A DNA stretch of 5,532 bases from Prevotellaceae bacterium (GTDB lineage Bacteria > Bacteroidota > Bacteroidia > Bacteroidales > Paludibacteraceae). The translations under genes and the position numbers were made by a program. The stretch covers positions 1 through 5,532 of the forward strand of contig JAIRTG010000084.1 in NCBI GenBank assembly GCA_031255055.1, given 5' to 3'. The notes under the pieces are model-generated. The model searched no databases and was not told the origin of the DNA. It saw only the letters and a program-made list of their open reading frames with translations. Of the stretch, positions 1-5,532 are shown one piece after another; the first letter of the stretch is position 1, and each line of letters opens with the position of its first letter.

Positions 1-39
1 CTAATCACTAATCACTAAACACTAATCACTATAAACACT
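1..39 (-). repeat. Degenerate heptamer array (AGTGATT / AGTGTTT), left copy
   Basis: On the plus strand this reads as units AATCACT at 3-9 and 10-16, AAACACT at 17-23, AATCACT at 24-30 and a lengthened ATAAACACT at 31-39. On the minus strand the unit is AGTGATT or AGTGTTT, the same as in the arrays at 5271-5315 and 5414-5451. The array probably continues beyond the window, since base 1 is inside it. It forms the distal end of the larger structured repeat at 1-171. No protein is encoded; the role is unknown. Confidence 0.9.
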
Positions 40-171
40 GTCTTACGGGGCGTTGCGGGGCAGCGCCCCGCAGAGGGGGTAGCGGAAGACGCCGTAGGCG
101 GCTGAAGCGAGGGGGAGACTTCCCCCACCTAATATTCTTTCTCTTTCTCTTTCTCTTTCTTCAAAGAAGAC
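1..171 (-). repeat. Structured intergenic repeat, left copy (3' of rho)
   Basis: The reverse complement of this stretch matches 5144-5300 with only a few substitutions and small indels, so the two form a long inverted repeat around the window. Read on the minus strand, i.e. downstream of rho, the order is: four GAAAGA units (about 136-160), hairpin GGGGGA/TCCCCC (111-116 with 121-126), hairpin CGCC/GGCG (90-93 with 97-100), hairpin TGCGGGGC/GCCCCGCA with a 3-base loop (54-61 with 65-72), then the heptamer array. There is no ORF, transposase or target-site duplication in it. It looks like a dispersed intergenic element of unknown function; its position after a gene end makes a 3'-UTR or transcript-end role possible. 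Confidence 0.85.
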
Positions 172-251
172 GACAAGGGCCGACAGAGCTATTTAATCCT
201 TCATCGAATGACATTGCCCTGAATCGGTTGGTATGTCGGAGCATATTCCGC
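172..251. other. Short intergenic stretch, nothing recognised
   Basis: Unique-looking sequence between the structured repeat and the rho terminator. The only pattern seen is a distant 6-bp inverted match, CCGACA at 180-185 and TGTCGG at 234-239, too far apart to be convincing. No ORF, RNA gene or promoter could be supported here. Confidence 0.5.
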
Positions 252-290
252 AAAAAAAAAGGTGAATCAACTGTTGATTTCACCTTTTCT
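252..290 (-). terminator. Intrinsic terminator of rho
   Basis: Positions 261-270 pair with 274-284 (one bulged T at 278) around a 3-base loop, giving a stem of ten base pairs. On the minus strand the stem is followed by nine T residues (complement of the A-run 252-260), a textbook intrinsic terminator about 40 bases after the rho stop codon. On the plus strand the stem is followed only by TTTT, so it could also block weak rightward transcription. It separates rho from the structured repeat to its left. Confidence 0.9.
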
Positions 291-328
291 GTGAGTTTAT
301 AAATGCGGTTTGTTCATCGAAATTTTTA

Positions 329-2320
<1,992 letters not shown>

Positions 2321-2411
2321 AAAATTTTGGGGAATAGTATTTTTTGTATATCCATTTATCGCAGTGTAAGGATAAATGTGCTTGTTAAATAAAATTGATT
2401 ATTATGTGAAA

Positions 2412-2435
2412 AATTCAAACAGGGGCGTTTGAATT
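2412..2435 (-). promoter_or_regulatory. Perfect 9-bp inverted repeat in the predicted rho leader
   Basis: AATTCAAAC (2412-2420) and GTTTGAATT (2427-2435) are exact inverted repeats around a 6-base loop. On the rho (minus) strand the stem runs into TTTTTC, resembling a small intrinsic terminator. It lies only about 15 bases after the -7 box of the rho promoter. It could be an operator palindrome, a 5' stabilising hairpin or an attenuator-like element. Rho genes in other bacteria are autoregulated through their leaders, but nothing in this sequence proves that here. Confidence 0.5.
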
Positions 2436-2449
2436 GCTGAACTTGGCTG

Positions 2450-2481
2450 CAAATGTATGTATTTTTATTTTACCGCGCAAA
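2450..2481 (-). promoter_or_regulatory. Bacteroidota-type promoter of rho
   Basis: Read on the minus strand: TTTG (2478-2481), a 20-base spacer, then TACATTTG (2450-2457), an exact match to the Bacteroidota -33/-7 consensus TTTG and TAnnTTTG with normal spacing. The transcript would begin a few bases to the left, near 2446, giving rho an untranslated leader of roughly 125 bases. It points away from the promoter at 2690-2720. Confidence 0.65.
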
Positions 2482-2689
2482 AAATAAACCTAATTTAATA
2501 CTATAATAAGCTCATGGATACCTTGCTGTGAACAAACAGCGAGTTTGAAAGGTTGTTTTCAGCTCGATTATTTTTTTTATTTTAGATGTCTTTGTAGGTG
2601 TGTAACGATGGTCGGATGGTTGTTTTCGACTGCTGTCGGGAACCTGTAAAGTTTCATCGAGGAACCGCAAAGCTTCACCATGTCTGCAT
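2482..2689. other. Spacer between divergent promoters, no gene recognised
   Basis: About 200 bases between the outward-facing rho and patatin promoters. It contains the terminator-like structure at 2525-2585 and a repeated 10-mer GGTTGTTTTC (2551-2560 and 2618-2627). No start codon here opens a plausible protein on either strand. The minus-strand frame crossing it (2512-2928) runs through both a promoter and the patatin start and has no recognisable domain. Confidence 0.5.
2525..2585 (+). terminator. Terminator-like double hairpin with T-rich tail, no assigned gene
   Basis: Hairpin 1: GCTGT (2525-2529) with ACAGC (2536-2540), loop of six. Hairpin 2: 2540-2550 with 2556-2566, ten of eleven positions paired including wobbles, loop GGTTG. 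Base 2540 is shared, so the two compete at their junction. Directly after comes ATTATTTTTTTTATTTT (2567-2583). This has the form of a rightward intrinsic terminator, yet no rightward gene precedes it. It may end a small untranslated RNA starting in or near the rho leader, or insulate the patatin promoter from readthrough. It may also be chance in AT-rich DNA. Confidence 0.4.
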
Positions 2690-2720
2690 TTTGTTTGTTC
2701 GGGCGGAAAATCTACTTTTG
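2690..2720 (+). promoter_or_regulatory. Bacteroidota-type promoter of the patatin-like gene
   Basis: TTTG at 2690-2693, a 19-base spacer, and TACTTTTG at 2713-2720: a full match to the TTTG / TAnnTTTG consensus with canonical spacing. The transcript should begin a few bases after 2720, so the leader before the ATG at 2871 would be close to 150 bases, unusually long. The leader contains the small ORF at 2753-2881. Confidence 0.65.
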
Positions 2721-2752
2721 TAGGCTTTTGTGACGAACGAAAAAAAAACGGT

Positions 2753-2881
2753 ATGAAGCCGAATGTTCCGACAGGTGTACAAAAGACAGGGCGATGTCGA
2801 AATGATACCGTCGACAGACGATGGAAAAACAACCGCCTGATGAAAACCTCTAACAAAATTCTTATACACGATGACAGGTAA
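2753..2881 (+). CDS. Possible 42-codon upstream ORF overlapping the patatin start
   Basis: ATG at 2753 opens a 42-residue basic peptide (starts MKPNVPTGVQ, ends HDDR) that stops at TAA 2879-2881. It begins about 30 bases after the -7 box and ends 11 bases inside the patatin-like gene, in a different frame. Such an arrangement can couple translation of the two ORFs. No signal peptide, membrane segment or known domain is visible, and the Lys/Arg/Asn-rich composition also fits noncoding DNA. Coding status is uncertain; it is listed because a long leader holding one ORF that overlaps the next start is a recognisable regulatory layout. Confidence 0.2.
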   Translation: MKPNVPTGVQKTGRCRNDTVDRRWKNNRLMKTSNKILIHDDR

Positions 2882-3710
2882 ATTAACCGATGTGTTAACT
2901 CGAAAAAAGTACAGGATCGGAGTCGCACTGAGCGGTGGAGGTATTAAAGGACTGTGCCACGCAGGTGTGCTCAAGGCGCTGGATGAATACGGTGTGAGGA
3001 TCGATATTATTTCGGGCGTGAGTGCGGGCGCTATCGTAGGGGCGATGTATGCCGACGGATATACGCCCGACGAAATTGCGGCGCTGTTTGAAGACATGTC
3101 TTTCAGGCAAATGACGAAACTCCAAATCCCCGATGGCGGCATTTTCAGGATAGATTCGTTTGAACGCTTTCTGAAAAAACACCTGAGAGCCAAAACATTC
3201 GAGGAACTGAAAATTCCCCTGAGAATGGTGGCAACCGATCTCGATAAGGGCGAAAGCGTGGTGTTTATGCATGGTGAACTTATCCCGCCGATTATCGCAT
3301 CGAGCAGCGTTCCGATACTTTTCTCTCCCAAAATAATCAACGGCGTACATTATGTCGACGGAGGCGTTTTAAAAAATTTCCCCGTCTCGACCATCAGAGA
3401 CGAGTGTCAAACGGTGATCGGAATAAACGCAAGTCCGCTTGTCGCCAGAGAGTACAAGCCCAGCCTGATGAATGTGGCCAGCCGGACGTATCATTTTATG
3501 TTCAAGAGTAATATCCTGCACGACAAGGAAATCTGCGACCTGCTGATTGAACCGGTAGAGATGGGAAATTATGAAACGTTTGGCGTAGAGAAAAGCCGCG
3601 AAATATTTGAACTCGGTTACAAGGAGGCTAAAAAGATACTGAAAAAATGTGAACGGGAACAACAAATAACCGTTGAATCGGAAGCGTTTGAAAAACTTTT
3701 CAGTCGTTAA
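2871..3710 (+). CDS. Patatin-like phospholipase / serine esterase (RssA-like)
   Basis: 279 residues, a single patatin domain with a Ser-Asp catalytic dyad. Seen: oxyanion-hole Gly-rich loop SGGGIKG (21-27), nucleophile elbow GVSAG (49-53, Ser51), segment ASSSVPILF (143-151), and DGG (163-165, Asp163) followed by KNFPV. All catalytic elements are intact. Members hydrolyse acyl esters of phospholipids or related lipids; the substrate here cannot be read from sequence. There is no signal peptide or membrane segment, so it should be cytoplasmic or peripheral, like the short RssA/YchK-type bacterial patatins and unlike the longer outer-membrane patatins with a C-terminal barrel. The C-terminal 50 residues are charged and helical. 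The ATG at 2871 is the first in frame after the stop at 2841. Own promoter upstream (2690-2720); the next gene has a separate promoter, so it is probably monocistronic. No clear terminator was found after it. Confidence 0.93.
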   Translation: MTGKLTDVLTRKKYRIGVALSGGGIKGLCHAGVLKALDEYGVRIDIISGVSAGAIVGAMYADGYTPDEIAALFEDMSFRQMTKLQIPDGGIFRIDSFERFLKKHLRAKTFEELKIPLRMVATDLDKGESVVFMHGELIPPIIASSSVPILFSPKIINGVHYVDGGVLKNFPVSTIRDECQTVIGINASPLVAREYKPSLMNVASRTYHFMFKSNILHDKEICDLLIEPVEMGNYETFGVEKSREIFELGYKEAKKILKKCEREQQITVESEAFEKLFSR

Positions 3711-3769
3711 AACAAGTCAACAGACGTCAATGCTCAACATCCCGAATAATTGAGATTGGAAATTTAACG

Positions 3770-3777
3770 TACCTTTG
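3770..3777 (+). promoter_or_regulatory. Promoter (-7 box) of the outer-membrane protein / msrC operon
   Basis: TACCTTTG matches TAnnTTTG exactly and lies 47 bases before the start codon at 3825. The -33 box is weak: no TTTG at the usual distance, only ATTG at 3749-3752 with a 17-base spacer. A small hairpin, CCGAA (3787-3791) with TTCGG (3795-3799), would sit at the 5' end of the transcript. Confidence 0.55.
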
Positions 3778-3824
3778 CCGCCGGTACCGAAAAATTCGGG
3801 TGTATACTAACGTTTATATTTTAT

Positions 3825-4550
3825 ATGATGAAATCAATTTATAGAAAAGCCTTTTTGCTTGTCCTGGTTATCTCCACTACAGCCATCGTCGAAGGACAGG
3901 AAACTACAGAAAAAACGTATTTGATTAACAATTATGCCTTCTCAGGGCCTACAACATACCGGATCGAAGCAGGCTATGCAAACAGTCAACGCTTCCCGAA
4001 GAATACAAGCGGAACGTATGGGATTCAGGGCGTCTATCTGGGCGTGACGACAGCGTTTGATTTGCTGTATAAAATCAAACTTCAGGCGGGGTTGATCTAT
4101 CATGTATATCAATATGACCGGACGCAAAAGTATAAAAACAACGTTGTAGCCAAATATAAAACGCTTCCGGGACATCGTCTGGACATTCCGATACAGGCAA
4201 AGTATGAGTTTAACATGGGCGGGTCGTTCAAGCTATCGCTCTATGCGGGGCCGGTTCTGAACATCGGCATCTCGAATAAAGAAGATATTTTTGTAGCCAA
4301 AGGCAGCCTTACCGATGAAGAATTTGAGCGATATAATACATTGATCGGACTGCCCGAAAGCGGCATTTATGAGCAGTACGGAAAGGATTACAGGCGCTTT
4401 GGTCTGACTCTGGACGGCGGCGCGGCGATCCAATGGCGGAACTACATCGCCAAGGGAGGATACCGTTACCAACTCACGGATCTGTATAAGCCGAAAGGCA
4501 AAAAACTGCACGAAGGCGGCTGGTATGCCGGTCTTGCTTTTGAGTTCTGA
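3825..4550 (+). CDS. Outer-membrane beta-barrel protein (porin-family / OMP_b-brl type)
   Basis: 241 residues. The first about 24 form a Sec signal peptide: basic MMKSIYRK, hydrophobic AFLLVLVISTTAIV, cleavage probably near EGQ (23-25). The rest shows alternating aromatic/hydrophobic strands typical of an eight-stranded barrel, e.g. TTYRIEAGY, KIKLQAGLIYHVYQY, FKLSLYAGPVLNIGI, GLTLDGGAAIQW and the final WYAGLAFEF. It ends in Phe, the usual C-terminal signal for the BAM machinery. This matches the Bacteroidota outer-membrane beta-barrel families that resemble OmpX/OmpA barrels; no OmpA peptidoglycan-binding domain follows. The role (adhesion, pore, structure) is not deducible. A longer loop around residues 151-185 (KEDIFVAKG through QYGKDYRRF) is probably extracellular. 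The start is one of two adjacent ATGs (3825 or 3828). First gene of a probable two-gene operon with the methionine sulfoxide reductase 7 bases downstream. Confidence 0.85.
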   Translation: MMKSIYRKAFLLVLVISTTAIVEGQETTEKTYLINNYAFSGPTTYRIEAGYANSQRFPKNTSGTYGIQGVYLGVTTAFDLLYKIKLQAGLIYHVYQYDRTQKYKNNVVAKYKTLPGHRLDIPIQAKYEFNMGGSFKLSLYAGPVLNIGISNKEDIFVAKGSLTDEEFERYNTLIGLPESGIYEQYGKDYRRFGLTLDGGAAIQWRNYIAKGGYRYQLTDLYKPKGKKLHEGGWYAGLAFEF

Positions 4551-4557
4551 CACTCCG

Positions 4558-5043
4558 ATGGCGGAAGAACTTATCCTGCCGGAATCAGCCGGCAAAATCG
4601 AAATCTACGAAACTTTATTACCACAATTGAAAGCGCTGACAGCAGGTGAGGCCGACTTGACGGCTAATCTGGCAAACATAAGTGCGGCATTGAAACAGGT
4701 TTTCAACTGGTGGTGGGTTGGCTTTTATGTAGTAAAAGGCGATCAATTGGTACTGGCGCCATTTCAGGGGCCGGTAGCCTGTACGCGCATTGCATACGGA
4801 AAGGGCGTATGCGGAAGGGCGTGGAAAGAAAAAAAAACGCTGTTCGTGCCCGATGTGAACCGGTTTGCGGGACATATTGCGTGCAGCAATTTCTCGGTAT
4901 CCGAAATCGTGACACCGGTGTTCGACAAAGACGGCGAAGTAGCAGGCGTTATTGATGTCGACAGCGAACGGTTCGACGTGCTGGATGAAACGGATGTACA
5001 CTATTTGGAAAAAATAGCGAGCATTGTCGGGGAACTGTTTTGA
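4558..5043 (+). CDS. msrC: Free methionine-(R)-sulfoxide reductase (GAF-domain fRMsr)
   Basis: 161 residues, the usual size for this family (E. coli YebR/MsrC is about 165). Cytosolic enzyme that reduces free L-methionine-(R)-sulfoxide, regenerated by thioredoxin. Seen: single GAF domain with the signature NWWWVGFYVV (50-59), LAPFQGPVAC (66-75), GKGVCGRAW (81-89), VPDVNRFAGHIAC (97-109), SEIVTPV (115-121) and GVIDVDS (130-136). The three redox cysteines are Cys75, Cys85 and Cys109, with the 10- and 24-residue spacing of the characterised enzymes; Glu116 and the Asp133/Asp135 pair fit the substrate-binding acidic residues. After the third Cys the sequence reads SNFSVSE, where many homologues, as recalled, have an Asp. 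The ATG at 4558 was chosen because it follows the upstream stop by 7 bases and gives a family-typical N-terminus; an in-frame ATG at 4525 lies inside the upstream gene. Co-transcription with the outer-membrane protein is likely. Confidence 0.94.
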   Translation: MAEELILPESAGKIEIYETLLPQLKALTAGEADLTANLANISAALKQVFNWWWVGFYVVKGDQLVLAPFQGPVACTRIAYGKGVCGRAWKEKKTLFVPDVNRFAGHIACSNFSVSEIVTPVFDKDGEVAGVIDVDSERFDVLDETDVHYLEKIASIVGELF

Positions 5044-5058
5044 CCGAGACGGCATTTA

Positions 5059-5080
5059 GAGGCTTCGTTTGAGTAGCCTC
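5059..5080 (+). terminator. Weak hairpin after msrC
   Basis: GAGGCT (5059-5064) pairs with AGCCTC (5075-5080) around a 10-base loop, 15 bases after the msrC stop. No T-run follows (next bases TTGAAAG), so it is not a classical intrinsic terminator. It may only stabilise the 3' end, or termination may occur in the structured repeats beyond. Confidence 0.35.
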
Positions 5081-5150
5081 TTGAAAGAAGAGAAAGACAA
5101 GTAGGAGAGGCGAAGTCTCTTCCTCGCTACAGTCCGCCGTACGGTCTTCC
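5081..5150 (+). repeat. Structured intergenic repeat, diverged partial copy
   Basis: Purine run 5081-5098 followed by a module that aligns with 5187-5227: shared GAAGTCTC, CCTCGCT, CAG, CCGCC, CGG and GTCTTCC blocks in the same order, offset about 76 bases. The G-rich stem has become GAAG/CTTC (5112-5115 with 5119-5122), extended beyond an unpaired GC by GAG/CTC. The next stem is reduced to CCG/CGG. The TGCGGGGC hairpin and the heptamers are absent. It is an older or truncated tandem copy of the element at 5151-5315. Confidence 0.7.
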
Positions 5151-5315
5151 TTCAAGAAAGAGAAAGAGAAAGAACATTAGGGGGGGGAAGTCTCCCCCTC
5201 GCTTCAGCCCGCCTTCGGCGGTCTTCCGCTACCCCCTCTGCGGGGCGCTGCCCCGCAACGCCCCGAAGATAGTGATTAGTGTTTAGTGATTAGTGATTAG
5301 TGTTTAGTGATTAGT
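5144..5315 (+). repeat. Structured intergenic repeat, right copy (3' of msrC)
   Basis: Reverse complement of 1-171 with few differences. In order: three GAAAGA units (5155-5173), hairpin GGGGGA/TCCCCC (5183-5188 with 5193-5198), hairpin CCGCC/GGCGG (5209-5213 with 5217-5221), hairpin TGCGGGGC/GCCCCGCA (5239-5246 with 5250-5257), then the heptamer array. Compared with the left copy, the second hairpin has gained one base on each side, so pairing is kept, and the GAAAGA count is three rather than four. As with rho, the element follows a gene 3' end in this orientation. No coding capacity. Confidence 0.85.
5271..5315 (+). repeat. Heptamer array, 6 units
   Basis: Units from 5271: AGTGATT, AGTGTTT, AGTGATT, AGTGATT, AGTGTTT, AGTGATT, then a partial AGT. 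Both unit variants also occur in the left array, in the same order over the four best-aligned units. The array joins the structured repeat to the first 136-bp tandem unit. Confidence 0.92.
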
Positions 5316-5532
5316 CCTCCTCTATATTTTGTCAAGTGCAAAAAAAAGAATAACTCTCGGCGCAGCCATGCAAATACTATTCATAGCAGATAGTTACAGG
5401 GTAGTTATATGAAAGTGATTAGTGATTAGTGATTAGTGATTAGTGATTAGTCCCCCTCTATATTTTGTCAAGTGCAAAAAAAAGAATAACTCTCGGCGCA
5501 GCCATGCAAATACTATTCATAGCAGATAGTTA
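5315..5532. repeat. 136-bp tandem direct repeat (second copy cut by window end)
   Basis: Bases 5315-5396 recur at 5451-5532 with a single difference (T5318 versus C5454), an exact period of 136. The unit consists of about 99 bases of unique sequence plus the heptamer array at 5414-5451. It includes an A-run (about 5340-5347) and a short palindrome CTATTCATAG. The near identity implies recent duplication or ongoing homogenisation. The second copy runs off the window, so the array may contain more units. No recognisable ORF, RNA or insertion-sequence ends are seen; period and sharing pattern do not fit a CRISPR. Confidence 0.92.
5414..5451 (+). repeat. Heptamer array, 5 perfect AGTGATT units
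   Basis: Five identical AGTGATT units (5414-5448) plus AGT. Unlike the arrays at 1-39 and 5271-5315 it has no AGTGTTT variants, which suggests recent expansion. It forms the boundary between the two 136-bp units. Confidence 0.93.

Noticed and set aside
180..239. CCGACA / TGTCGG inverted match
   Set aside because: Only six bases with a 48-base loop and no extension; expected by chance.
2512..2928. Minus-strand 138-codon frame in the rho-patatin interval
   Set aside because: It runs across the patatin promoter and first codons, has no recognisable domain, and shows skewed composition typical of chance frames.
4525..4557. Upstream in-frame ATG for msrC
   Set aside because: It would overlap the outer-membrane protein gene by 26 bases and add residues (MPVLLLSSDTP) that merely reflect the other frame. 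The ATG at 4558 gives a family-typical length.
5368..5412. 14-codon ORF (MQILFIADSYRVVI) inside the 136-bp unit
   Set aside because: It resembles the first strand of a Rossmann fold but ends after 14 codons at the heptamer array. It may be a relic of a gene start, but chance is as likely.
5271..5532. CRISPR array
   Set aside because: Repeats are 7 bp in direct contact or 136 bp with nearly identical content. There are no unique spacers of regular length and no cas genes.

Overview
The window looks like a piece of a Bacteroidota chromosome, most likely order Bacteroidales. Three signs support this. Three putative promoters match the lineage consensus TAnnTTTG, two of them with a TTTG box 19-20 bases upstream. 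The genes lack obvious Shine-Dalgarno sequences. Rho carries the long Lys-rich and Asn/Ser-rich N-terminal insertion known from this phylum. Species cannot be assigned from the sequence alone.

Layout: bases 1-171 hold a structured dispersed repeat. It has a heptamer array, three short hairpins and a GAAAGA/TCTTTC tract. An intrinsic terminator (252-290) closes the leftward gene rho (329-2320, 663 aa). Between rho and the next gene lie 550 bases without a convincing classical gene. They contain back-to-back divergent promoters, a perfect 9-bp hairpin in the predicted rho leader, an orphan terminator-like double hairpin, and a roughly 150-base leader with a 42-codon upstream ORF. Then come three rightward genes: a patatin-like phospholipase/esterase (2871-3710), an outer-membrane beta-barrel protein with its own promoter (3825-4550), and a free methionine-(R)-sulfoxide reductase of the GAF family (4558-5043). 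The last two are 7 bases apart and are probably one operon. The right end (5059-5532) is noncoding. It holds a weak hairpin, a diverged and a well-conserved copy of the left-hand repeat in inverted orientation, heptamer arrays, and two copies (the second cut by the window edge) of a 136-bp tandem unit.

Functionally these are mostly housekeeping or stress genes: transcription termination, lipid hydrolysis, envelope, and repair of oxidised methionine. No defence system, phage or insertion sequence is visible. The most notable points are the architecture of the intergenic repeat, which follows the 3' end of both outermost genes in the same relative orientation, and the low-complexity region of Rho.
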